Assembly (NCBI GenBank): GCA_002413265.1
Contig: DHWR01000251.1
Coordinates: forward strand, 1 to 8,869
Length of the DNA stretch: 8,869 bases
Direction of reading: 5' to 3'
Source of the DNA: Chloroflexi bacterium UBA5177
GTDB lineage: Bacteria; Chloroflexota; UBA5177
Both the position numbers and the translations under genes were made by a program. This document shows, piece after piece, positions 1 through 6,896 of the stretch (its first letter is position 1; the number at the start of each line of letters is the position of its first letter). The notes beneath the pieces were generated by a model. It did not search any database and was not told the origin of the DNA. It was given only the letters and a program-made list of their open reading frames with translations.

Positions 1-1646
1 GCGATGGCAATGAAGAGCGCCACGGGCACCTGGGCGCCGACCGCGCGCGCGCTCTGAGGCGCCTCGAAGTCGAGTGACAGGATGCCGGGGAGCATCATGG
101 CAAAGAACCACAGGAGCAGACCTGCGTATACCGGCCGCCGCAGATGCCCTATGGTCCAGGCGATACCGAGAACGAAGAGCAGCGCACTAATCTGATCGAG
201 CTGCGGCTGGCCGGGGATGTTGTGACGTCCGTTCTTGTCGCCCTGCACGTTGAACATGAAGAAGTGCGCTCCCAGGTTGTTCTTCAGCGCTTGCAGCGGC
301 GGACTGGTGTTGGCGCTGGAGAAGATCGACACCGTTTCGGCCCGCCCGCTGTACGAGGAAGGATCCTGAATTCCCGCCTCTAGCAGTGGACCGTACGCGA
401 GCACGAAGCCCAGGAGCGCCAGGCCCGCCAGTGCGGGCTGCAATCGTGGGCGGCCAAACAGCGCGTAGACCAGCGTCACGATCACCATTCCGGTCACCGC
501 GATAGAAGGCAGATAAATGTGCATGGTTAGTCCGGTGAAGACTCCCGCCGCCGCGAACCAAATCGGCCGTCGATAGGTCAGGGCGAGGGTCAAGGTCACC
601 GCAACCGCCAGCTCGAAGCACACGAACACCATCTCGTTCATGCCGATTCGACTGAAGTCCAGATGCCAGCGCATGGAGCCGAGGATGACCATCGAGAGCA
701 AGCCGAGCTTGCGGTTCCAGATCGTCGAGGTCAGAACGCCCATCAGAGCCACACTCAGGATCCCGGACACCGCCGCGACCAGTCGCGTCGCCGCCGCCGT
801 GGAGCCGAAGAGCTGCTGCGTGATGGCGTGGAAGTACATCTGTAGCGCCGGATCCGAGAACGGAGTGATGAAGGGCCAATTTGCCTGCTGGCGGACGATC
901 TGCTGGGCGAATAGGGCGAAATTGGCCTCGTCAAACCAGACACCGAATGGAATGTTGTCGAGTCGGAACAGCGAGATGATCGCCACGCCGGCCACGATGG
1001 CCGCGAACAGCGGCCAGTAGAACTCATCGGGTAGGTCTTGACTCGCCCGCGATGCCCCCTCCCGAAGCTCTCCAAACGGATACGCGAAGGAAAGGACATA
1101 CCAAATGAGGATTGCAACCCAGAGGAAGAAGCAAAGCTCTCTCTGCTCGTTGCTCCAGAACATCACGAGCACATAGAGAAACGCCACGAGGATAGCTCCG
1201 AGATTTATCCACCGAAAGAGGGCGTTGGGCTTGATTAGCCCGCCGTCGCCGGAAACCCTGGCGGTCACCATCCGAGTGCGCAGCGCTTCTTCGGGCACCG
1301 CCACGGCAAAGAGCGCCCCGGCCGCGATGTAGGCGGCAAGCTGCCACAGCGACACCACCTGCTGGGCGAGCTGATACTGGGCGATCGAGGCAAGCACGAC
1401 CCCCGCGATCAGCAGTCCAGCCCGCTGCACGGCTGTCTCGTTGAGGCGGACACCTGAAATCGAAACGCCAAGCACGGAAGCGGCCCGAGGTGCGTCGACC
1501 TCTGGCGCGCGTCCAGCAGCGTCAGTTGCCGGCCGAAGTGCCGCTGGGCTCTGACTGACTCTTTTGGCGTGAAGTGGCAGAAGAACGAGCGTGCCATACG
1601 CCGTGAGGGCGACCCCGGCGGCGAGCAGGATGACGGTTAGTAGCAC
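1..1646 (-). CDS. GT39/ArnT-like polytopic membrane glycosyltransferase, C-terminus beyond the window
   Basis: The frame is open from a TAA at 1662-1664 to the left edge, giving 548 visible codons from a GTG at 1646. No convincing Shine-Dalgarno site precedes this GTG, but it is the first usable start after the stop. The protein is hydrophobic throughout with many membrane segments. A long first part (about 1-210) precedes the catalytic-type region. Motifs seen: GVWFDEAN (acidic pair D239-E240), the usual first-loop motif of the GT-C/GT39 fold; FSRIGMN (331-337); VSIFS (439-443); FNVQGD (465-470); RHNIPGQPQLD (474-484); and an EAPQSARAVGAQVP stretch (528-541). Family members use polyprenyl-phosphate sugars to glycosylate lipids or proteins on the outer face of the membrane; donor and acceptor here cannot be told. 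It lies 57 bp after the zinc-ribbon/NHL gene on the same strand, so co-transcription is likely. The family call is firm, the specific function unknown. Confidence 0.85.
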   Translation of the reverse strand, partial: MLLTVILLAAGVALTAYGTLVLLPLHAKRVSQSPAALRPATDAAGRAPEVDAPRAASVLGVSISGVRLNETAVQRAGLLIAGVVLASIAQYQLAQQVVSLWQLAAYIAAGALFAVAVPEEALRTRMVTARVSGDGGLIKPNALFRWINLGAILVAFLYVLVMFWSNEQRELCFFLWVAILIWYVLSFAYPFGELREGASRASQDLPDEFYWPLFAAIVAGVAIISLFRLDNIPFGVWFDEANFALFAQQIVRQQANWPFITPFSDPALQMYFHAITQQLFGSTAAATRLVAAVSGILSVALMGVLTSTIWNRKLGLLSMVILGSMRWHLDFSRIGMNEMVFVCFELAVAVTLTLALTYRRPIWFAAAGVFTGLTMHIYLPSIAVTGMVIVTLVYALFGRPRLQPALAGLALLGFVLAYGPLLEAGIQDPSSYSGRAETVSIFSSANTSPPLQALKNNLGAHFFMFNVQGDKNGRHNIPGQPQLDQISALLFVLGIAWTIGHLRRPVYAGLLLWFFAMMLPGILSLDFEAPQSARAVGAQVPVALFIAI

Positions 1647-1703
1647 GAGCGCTCGCTCGATTTACACTCCGCCGTGGAAATCCACATCACGCCGCCCGCC
1701 ATG

Positions 1704-3005
1704 CTATGCCCTCGGAATGGAGACGACCAGAACTCGATTTCCATCGGTATCGGTCACCAGCACCTGGCCGGCACTGGTCAGGGAAAGGCCGAGCGGGGAC
1801 TGCTTGCCGGTGGCTTGGCCCGGCGTGCGCAAGGTCAAGCGGACCGCGGTAGCCCCGGGCCGTTTGTAAAGCAACAAGGACCCGGTAGGGTCGGAGACCA
1901 GCAGACGGCCCTTAGGTAAAGCAAGGACGTGGGCCGAATCCAGGGTTGTTGACGGTGGCGCGGGCCAGTGGGCGATTGGGTTGCCCGACTGACTCATCTC
2001 TTTCACTTCAAAATTGTTGTTGTCCAACACATAAATAGAGCCGTTCGGCGCCACGTAGACATCGGACGGCTGATTAAACGTCGCCGCACCTACTCCAACC
2101 GTGCCCGCGAGGCGGCGGAGCACCTTGCCCGATGAATCCAGAACAACCACGCTATTGCTGCCCGGGCTCGCCACGTACAGGCTGCCGCCGGGTCCCAGGG
2201 ACATGCCTCGCGCTCTGGAAAGGATTGGATCGTGCGCCAGCTCTGCTTGAAAATGCCCGGCGATATCGTACCTCTCGATGCTTCCCCGCTCCGCATCGAG
2301 CAGATAGATACTTGTACCGTCCGTGGCAACCGCGTATGGCTGGCGAAGGCGTTGTTTACCGGTGCGGATGGCCTTGAGCAATTTTCCCTTGGAGTTCAGA
2401 AGCACCAAGCGCGCGTTCCCCGTGTCGACGACCGCGACGTTCCCTCCGGGCAGCTCGACTGCCTCCTGGGGCGAGGCCAACCCGGCGCCGCTGCCCAGGA
2501 CCCTGGCGGCCTGAACCCCTGTGCCGGTCGTCGATGTAAGCACGTTTGGAGACGGCACCGAGCTGGTGGCGGGTGAAGACGGACTGGCGGTATTCATCGA
2601 CCCGAGCAGGCGCGTCAGGGCGAACAGCAGGATCAGGGCACCGGCGACAACTGCCAGAAAGCCACGCTTACGTTGCCACACCGGTGGCCCCGCGGGTCGG
2701 CTCTTTCTCTGTTGCGGCCGGCGCGGCCGCCACTTGGCCGAGCCGGTTGCCCGTCCGCCAGACGCTTGCGGTTGCTCCTTGTCAGCCGCCGCAACCGGCG
2801 ACTCCGCTTGTTCAGGCAGCCTCTGATGAGGCGATGTCGGCGTCGCGGCGTCTCCGGCCAACGGTGTCCCGCATTGACCGCAGAAGCGGCTTCCAGGCTC
2901 GTTCCTCGCGCCACAAGCGGGGCATGAGCTGGGGAGAGGGTTGCCACAGACGACGCAGAAATGGCTCCCAGGTCGGTTCTCATGGTCACATTCCGGACAG
3001 TGCAC
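1704..3005 (-). CDS. Double zinc-ribbon, single-TM, NHL six-bladed propeller protein
   Basis: The protein has 433 residues from the GTG at 3005. I prefer this start because GGGGAAGG (3014-3021) sits 8 nt upstream and because MHCPEC is the usual opening of such zinc ribbons. A GTG at 3014 would add three residues but leaves almost no spacing. Residues 1-46 hold two CxxC...CxxC modules (Cys 3, 6, 17, 20 and 28, 31, 42, 45). A Pro/Ser/Gln linker and a strongly basic stretch (about 91-114) lead into one membrane helix (about 116-131). Residues 165-433 hold six recognisable blades with NHL-type patterns such as VAVVDTGNARLVLL, IYVLDNNNFEVKEM and VLVTDTDGNRVLVV. By the positive-inside rule the zinc ribbons face the cytoplasm and the propeller lies outside. 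NHL propellers bind proteins or polymers and usually have no catalysis. Its place before a GT39-like gene suggests a scaffold or sensor role in envelope glycan work, which is inference. Confidence 0.85.
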   Translation of the reverse strand: MHCPECDHENRPGSHFCVVCGNPLPSSCPACGARNEPGSRFCGQCGTPLAGDAATPTSPHQRLPEQAESPVAAADKEQPQASGGRATGSAKWRPRRPQQRKSRPAGPPVWQRKRGFLAVVAGALILLFALTRLLGSMNTASPSSPATSSVPSPNVLTSTTGTGVQAARVLGSGAGLASPQEAVELPGGNVAVVDTGNARLVLLNSKGKLLKAIRTGKQRLRQPYAVATDGTSIYLLDAERGSIERYDIAGHFQAELAHDPILSRARGMSLGPGGSLYVASPGSNSVVVLDSSGKVLRRLAGTVGVGAATFNQPSDVYVAPNGSIYVLDNNNFEVKEMSQSGNPIAHWPAPPSTTLDSAHVLALPKGRLLVSDPTGSLLLYKRPGATAVRLTLRTPGQATGKQSPLGLSLTSAGQVLVTDTDGNRVLVVSIPRA

Positions 3006-3176
3006 TTCATGCACCTTCCCCGCTGCGCGCGACTCTTGTTTCAGGTACTGGTCGGCTCCCTCGCTAAAGTCAGGGAGACGTGACGGTGCTCACCTAACGT
3101 GGTTTCGCACTTAATATACTTTCGTTCGGTAGGGTCCTGGGGCCGGCGGGAGGCAATCTGAACACCAAACCATCCG
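3006..3176. promoter_or_regulatory. Divergent intergenic region with AT-rich core, probable promoter(s)
   Basis: This is the only gap between the divergent zinc-ribbon/NHL and GT39-like genes, so both promoters should lie here. An AT-rich island at 3109-3124 stands out in GC-rich surroundings. It offers TATACT (3115-3120) as a -10 for the + strand and TATATT (complement of 3113-3118) for the - strand. No good -35 hexamer is visible at standard spacing on either strand. A small inverted repeat, GGTGCTCACC, lies at about 3085-3094. The GGGAGG at 3148-3153 is too far (23 nt) from the ATG at 3177 to be its ribosome site. Confidence 0.35.
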
Positions 3177-5159
3177 ATGCGTGACAAGCTGACCCGGCCA
3201 CTTCAAGGCTGGGCCGCGCCCGGCAGCCGGCTCCTCACCTGGCGGCTCGTGGCCCTGGCCCTCGCCGGCGGGCTGGCAATATCCGTACTTCTCGAACGCC
3301 GGCTCCTCTCGTCCCCAGAGTCGCAGTGGGCCCTGAGCTTCGCCCTGCTCGCGGCCTTGGGCATCGCCATCGCGGTTGCCCTGCGGCTCGCCACGACTCC
3401 CGCGGCGTCGACCCCGATAAGAGCTAGCTCCGGATCCGGTGTGTGGACACCCCCGCTGCTCGCTATCGCCGCGCTGTCATTGGTCGGCTCCCTGTGGAGT
3501 GCGACACTGCTTCCGGGTAACGACTGGGCCGCGCAGTGGCTCTGGCTGGCGACCATGGCTCTTCCGGTGCTGGCTCTCGTGACCCAAAAGGTAGCCCGCC
3601 GGCGCAAGTCGTCGAGAGAGCGCCTCCCTGCTCGCTGGTCGGAGGGCGCGGTCATCCTGGCCCTCTTCGCCGGATCCTTGGCGCTCCGGCTGCCCCTCTT
3701 GACTAGCGTCCCTCCCTTCGTGCACGGTGACGAAGCGACGTGCGGCCTCATGGCCAGGAGTTTCCTCAACGGCGCTATCTCCCTACTTCAACTGCCGCAG
3801 TGGGGTTTGCCGACCTTCGGCTTCGCCATAAATGGCGTTGGAATGCGCTTTTTTGGCGATAACCTGCTCGGCTTGAGGTTCACCAACTGTCTCGTCGGAT
3901 CTATCGGGGTCGTCCTAACCTACCTCCTGGGCAAGGAATGGTTCGGGCGTCGCGCGGCACTGCTTGCCGCCCTTCTGCTTGCGCTCTCATTCCTTGACAA
4001 CGATCTCAGTCGAGACGGCATTCACTACATTCAGGGTCCAACCTTCATCACGCTGAGCCTCTATCTCCTGACGCTCTGGCTCACTCGAGGATCGTCGCTC
4101 GCGGCCCTATTTGCAGGGCTCTCGATTCCTCTGAATTTGCAGGTGTACTTCTCTGCACGCGCTGTTATCGCCCCAACAGCGGTGATGGGCGCCTATATGC
4201 TCGTTCAGCGCTGGACCGCGGTACGAGACCGATGGCAGGAGATCCTGTGGTTCGCCCTTGGCCTGTTTGTAGCCGCGGTACCGGTCGTCGCCCTCTTCGC
4301 CACGCAGCCGACGTCCTTCAACGAACATCAGAGTTCCGTGAGCATTTTTAGTCGCTCTGCCGATATGGCAGCGCACCTGAGATCCGAGTATGGTACGAGC
4401 GCGCTGACAACTGTATTGCGCGGTCAGATTTGGCGCACGATCACCACATTCAACGTCCGTGGAGACTCGAGCCTCCAGATCGCCTGGCGGGGACCGATGC
4501 TCGACTGGCTTACCTCCGCGCTGTTGATCGCTGCCATCGTCCTCGCTCTGTTGCGGTGGAGGCAGTGGACCTACGCTGCGTGTCTCACCTGGTTTTTGGC
4601 GGTGGTTGGGGCGGTCGCCATCACCATCGATCCGCCCTGGTGGCCACGCCTTGCCGCAGTGTTGCCCGCGGCAATGTTGCTGGTCGGTGCATTCTTGGAT
4701 GCTGTCTGGGCTGTGTTTGAGCGGGCCTTTCCGCAGCGGCGAGTGGATGTCGTCCTGTCGGGAGTCCTCCTCGCCGCCATCGCCATTCTCAATCTTCAGA
4801 CTATCTTCGACGACTATCCATCGCTCATGCGTCAAACAGGCAACATGGGGCCCACCCTCGTTGGTCAGTTCCTGGCCGGTAGGAAGGCCGCCTCGAGAAC
4901 CGCGCTGATCTCAGATGGCTCATTCCTTTTGAGTCATGAAACCATTCGCTTCCTGGCGCCCAAAGCTGCTGGATGCACGATTCTGCCTCATCAGCCCTGG
5001 TCATCCTGCCCAAATCTGGCCCGCACGCGCCTCTTCGTCGTTCTTCCCGGAGCCCTAAAAGCCTTGACACGATTGCAGCGGACCTACCCGCAAGGCAAAA
5101 AGGTCCAGGTGGGAACGTATTTCAACGGCGCTGCGACTGTCGTGGCCTTCGAACCCTAG
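3177..5159 (+). CDS. GT39/ArnT-like polytopic membrane glycosyltransferase
   Basis: A complete 660-residue integral membrane protein. The ATG at 3177 is the first start after an in-frame TGA at 3159; no Shine-Dalgarno site lies at a useful distance. About four or five hydrophobic segments (between residues 20 and 176) precede the motif FVHGDEATCG (D185-E186), matching the catalytic-type acidic pair of GT-C glycosyltransferases. Next come SRDG (278-281), a further run of about ten membrane segments, VSIFS (388-392), FNVRGD (425-430), RGPMLDW (438-444) and DPPWWPRLAAVLP (485-497). A soluble C-terminal part (about 545-660) with Cys600 and Cys611 probably lies outside the cell. It should move a sugar from a lipid-linked donor to an envelope acceptor, but neither is identifiable. 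Motif order matches the GT39-like protein on the other side of the intergenic region (1-1646), while its RHNIPG-like segment is degenerate. Known family, unknown substrate. Confidence 0.85.
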   Translation: MRDKLTRPLQGWAAPGSRLLTWRLVALALAGGLAISVLLERRLLSSPESQWALSFALLAALGIAIAVALRLATTPAASTPIRASSGSGVWTPPLLAIAALSLVGSLWSATLLPGNDWAAQWLWLATMALPVLALVTQKVARRRKSSRERLPARWSEGAVILALFAGSLALRLPLLTSVPPFVHGDEATCGLMARSFLNGAISLLQLPQWGLPTFGFAINGVGMRFFGDNLLGLRFTNCLVGSIGVVLTYLLGKEWFGRRAALLAALLLALSFLDNDLSRDGIHYIQGPTFITLSLYLLTLWLTRGSSLAALFAGLSIPLNLQVYFSARAVIAPTAVMGAYMLVQRWTAVRDRWQEILWFALGLFVAAVPVVALFATQPTSFNEHQSSVSIFSRSADMAAHLRSEYGTSALTTVLRGQIWRTITTFNVRGDSSLQIAWRGPMLDWLTSALLIAAIVLALLRWRQWTYAACLTWFLAVVGAVAITIDPPWWPRLAAVLPAAMLLVGAFLDAVWAVFERAFPQRRVDVVLSGVLLAAIAILNLQTIFDDYPSLMRQTGNMGPTLVGQFLAGRKAASRTALISDGSFLLSHETIRFLAPKAAGCTILPHQPWSSCPNLARTRLFVVLPGALKALTRLQRTYPQGKKVQVGTYFNGAATVVAFEP

Positions 5160-5167
5160 TCCGTGCT

Positions 5168-5204
5168 AACCCCCGTAGCCGCACCCCTTTAGGGGTGCCA
5201 TTCT
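5168..5204. repeat. 37-bp hairpin repeat, copy 1
   Basis: This element is identical over all 37 bases to 6760-6796 and differs by one base from 6853-6889. Its core, GCACCCCTTTAGGGGTGC (5181-5198), folds into a perfect 7-bp GC-rich stem with a TTTA loop. It begins 8 nt after the GT39-like stop codon, so it could end or protect that transcript. No T-run follows the stem, so it does not look like a standard intrinsic terminator. A dispersed REP-like repeat is the simplest reading. Confidence 0.8.
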
Positions 5205-5358
5205 CGCTAACTCGTAGGCTAGAGACATGCACAGGCTGTTCCCCCTCGAAGATGTCTGCCGGATGGTCGGCGAGGACTAGGTCGCCTTCACTACGTTCTC
5301 TTCCGGCTACTAGGACTCTGAGGCCATGTCTGCAACGCTCGACCGACGCACCGTCCTC

Positions 5359-5364
5359 GGGAGG
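5359..5364 (+). promoter_or_regulatory. Shine-Dalgarno site of the YcaQ-family gene
   Basis: GGGAGG lies 5 nt before the ATG at 5370 and decides that start. The rest of 5205-5358 shows no supported gene; it has only two very short ORFs, noted separately as rejected. Confidence 0.7.
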
Positions 5365-5369
5365 CCCTC

Positions 5370-6629
5370 ATGACCGGCAAGAAGCTGACGGTGACGCGCG
5401 AAGCCGCGCGCCGCTTCTTGGTTGCGCGCCACTTCCTGGCACCGCCGCGATCGCTGCAAGGCGGGCCGGACGCCGTGATGGAGGTGTTCCGACGGCTGGG
5501 CTCGATTCAGTTCGACCCGCTCGCCGTCGCTGGCCGAAACCACGACCTCGTCCTGCACGCCCGCGTCGCCGGCTACGACCCGGCCTGGTGCGACGAGCTC
5601 CTCTACCGCCGGCGTGAGCTGTTCGAGACGCAGAACAAGGCCCTCTCGCTGCTTCCAACGACCGAGCTGCCCTGGTACCGGGTCTCGTGGATCCAGAGTC
5701 GGGAGTCGCCGCGCATGTTCCATGCCGCCGGTCAGCCGGTCGACCTGAGCGAGAATCGCGAGCTGGCGACGCAGATCATCGACCGGATCCGGGCCGACGG
5801 ACCTCTGACCGCGCTGGACTTCGAGAGCGGGCGCACCGCCAACTGGTTCGGGACGCCGATGAGCCTCGCCAGCGCCGTTCTCGACGCGCTGGCCGCCACG
5901 GGCGTGCTGGGCCTGGCGCGCCGGGAGGGGAATCGGCGCCACTATGATCTGATCGAGCGGCTATTCCCAGCGGACCTACTCCGTCGGGAGGTCCCACTAC
6001 GCGAGCAGCTCCGCCACAAGATGCTCTCGCGCTTCCGCGCCCACGGCCTGCTGGGCGTGTACAGCCCGGCCATGGCACGCATCGCACCGGCAAAACCCGA
6101 CCCCAAGCGGCCGGAACTGCTCTCGCGGACCGAGCTGCGCGACGAGCTGGTCGAATCGGGGGAGATAGTGCCGGTCGAGATCGAGGATGTGCGGGGTGCA
6201 CGGTTTGTCGTGGGCGACGAAGTTGACCCGCTCATGGCGCCGCCGGAGCCGGCACCGTCGGTCGCGCTTCTCCCGCCCTTCGACCCGCTCGTTTGGGACA
6301 TCGCCTTCCTCGGGAAGCTGTTCGACTTCGAGTACGTGTTGGAGCTGTATTTCCCCGAGCCCAAGCGACGCTGGGGCTACTACGTGCTGCCGCTCCTGTT
6401 CCGCGATCGGTTGTTGGCACGGATCGAGCCCAGGATCGACCGCGCCGCGGGCCGCGTGAGTGTGCTGGGTCTCTGGTGGGAAGAGGGGTTCGATCCGCAG
6501 CGGGAGGAAGGGTTCGTCGACGCGATGCGGGACGCCCTACGCGCCTATATGCGATTCGCCGGCGCCACCGAGCTCGATTGGGCGCCCCATCTCAGCCGCG
6601 AGAAGCGTTTGTTCCTCAGTCGACCGTGA
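5370..6629 (+). CDS. YcaQ/HTH_42-family winged-helix DNA glycosylase-like protein
   Basis: 419 residues, near the usual 390-420 of the family, with a strong Shine-Dalgarno site. The N-terminal motif LGSIQFDPLAVAGRNHD (43-59) holds the QxD pair (Gln47, Asp49) described as catalytic in the crosslink-repair glycosylases related to E. coli YcaQ. ELFETQNKALSLLP (83-96) follows, then winged-helix regions through about 240. The C-terminal signature LPPFDPLVWD (301-310), LFDFEYVLELYFPEPKRRWG (317-336) and YYVLPLLFRDRLLARIE (337-353) is diagnostic of HTH_42. The family's frequent WDR is WDI here (Ile311). Characterised members unhook DNA interstrand crosslinks or remove bulky alkyl lesions. This protein is probably a cytosolic repair enzyme, but it belongs to a divergent branch and its activity is inferred. 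It stands alone, with hairpin repeats in both flanking gaps. Confidence 0.88.
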   Translation: MTGKKLTVTREAARRFLVARHFLAPPRSLQGGPDAVMEVFRRLGSIQFDPLAVAGRNHDLVLHARVAGYDPAWCDELLYRRRELFETQNKALSLLPTTELPWYRVSWIQSRESPRMFHAAGQPVDLSENRELATQIIDRIRADGPLTALDFESGRTANWFGTPMSLASAVLDALAATGVLGLARREGNRRHYDLIERLFPADLLRREVPLREQLRHKMLSRFRAHGLLGVYSPAMARIAPAKPDPKRPELLSRTELRDELVESGEIVPVEIEDVRGARFVVGDEVDPLMAPPEPAPSVALLPPFDPLVWDIAFLGKLFDFEYVLELYFPEPKRRWGYYVLPLLFRDRLLARIEPRIDRAAGRVSVLGLWWEEGFDPQREEGFVDAMRDALRAYMRFAGATELDWAPHLSREKRLFLSRP

Positions 6630-6709
6630 TCATTTACGATGTTTGAAACCACCGGCCGGGACGTGGTTCGGACGGCCGCCCTAATCCGCTTGCGTACCAA
6701 CCACGATCT

Positions 6710-6784
6710 ATGACCCCCATCCAGCCAATAGCAGACGCCCTCGGCACCTTTTTCGACCCAACCCCCGTAGCCGCACCCCTTTAG
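6710..6784 (+). CDS. Possible 24-residue leader ORF 1 (decayed copy of permease start)
   Basis: The ORF encodes MTPIQPIADALGTFFD followed by PTPVAAPL, ending with TAG at 6782-6784 at the loop/3'-arm border of the hairpin repeat. All six differences from the real permease start change the amino acid, which argues against selection on the peptide. It has no clear ribosome site. It is listed because it is the first of two nested gene-start copies and could be translated as a leader; it may equally be debris. Confidence 0.25.
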   Translation: MTPIQPIADALGTFFDPTPVAAPL

Positions 6785-6796
6785 GGGTGCCATTCT
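6760..6796. repeat. 37-bp hairpin repeat, copy 2
   Basis: Identical to 5168-5204. The stem is 6773-6779 with 6784-6790, and the loop TTTA. It lies between gene-start copies 1 and 2, and it carries the stop codon of leader ORF 1. Confidence 0.85.
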
Positions 6797-6802
6797 GCGT
6801 CT

Positions 6803-6877
6803 ATGACCGCGATGCATGCACTAACAGACGCCCTCGGCACCTCCTTCGCCCCAACCCCCGTAGGCGCACCCCTTTAG
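6803..6877 (+). CDS. Possible 24-residue leader ORF 2 (copy of permease start)
   Basis: The ORF encodes MTAMHALTDALGTSFA followed by PTPVGAPL, with TAG at 6875-6877 inside the hairpin. Fourteen of the first 16 residues equal the permease N-terminus. Its start lies 18 nt after the stop of leader ORF 1, and its stop lies 19 nt before the permease ATG, distances at which termination and re-initiation can couple. No ribosome site is evident. Translation is unproven. Confidence 0.3.
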   Translation: MTAMHALTDALGTSFAPTPVGAPL

Positions 6878-6889
6878 GGGTGCCATTCT
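6853..6889. repeat. 37-bp hairpin repeat, copy 3, in the permease 5' leader
   Basis: One base (G at 6864) differs from the other two copies. The stem is 6866-6872 with 6877-6883, loop TTTA, and the 3' end lies 7 nt before the permease ATG. Its 3' arm, AGGGGTG (6876-6882), is the only purine-rich, Shine-Dalgarno-like stretch upstream of that start, so folding would hide it. Confidence 0.85.
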
Positions 6890-6896
6890 CCCTTCT

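Noticed and set aside
187..1347. Several ORFs of 100-230 codons on both strands in the left kilobase
   Set aside because: The - strand frame running continuously from 1646 to the edge carries GT39 motifs; the others have no recognisable content and overlap it.
3012..3014. GTG at 3014 as start of the zinc-ribbon/NHL gene
   Set aside because: It directly abuts the GGGGAAGG site; the GTG at 3005 has proper spacing and gives the usual zinc-ribbon N-terminus. The frame is open further upstream to about 3090 but without an ATG, GTG or TTG.
4107..4835. Long - strand ORF (242 codons) inside the + strand GT39-like gene
   Set aside because: A polar, low-information translation opposite a well-supported membrane protein; a GC-rich shadow frame.
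5181..5204. Hairpin as a classical intrinsic terminator of the GT39-like gene
   Set aside because: The stem is good but is followed by CATTCT, not a T-run, and identical hairpins sit just upstream of a gene start where termination would block expression.
5227..5280. 17-residue ORF starting MHRLFPLEDVCRMV
   Set aside because: Too short, no ribosome site and no recognised similarity.
5326..5373. 15-residue ORF whose TGA overlaps the YcaQ-family ATG (ATGA)
   Set aside because: The overlap would allow coupling, but its own ribosome site is badly spaced, the peptide is featureless, and the main gene has a strong site of its own.
5168..6889. Three 37-bp repeats as a CRISPR array
   Set aside because: Spacing is irregular (1592 and 93 bp), the segment between the last two is a copy of a gene start, and no cas gene is near.
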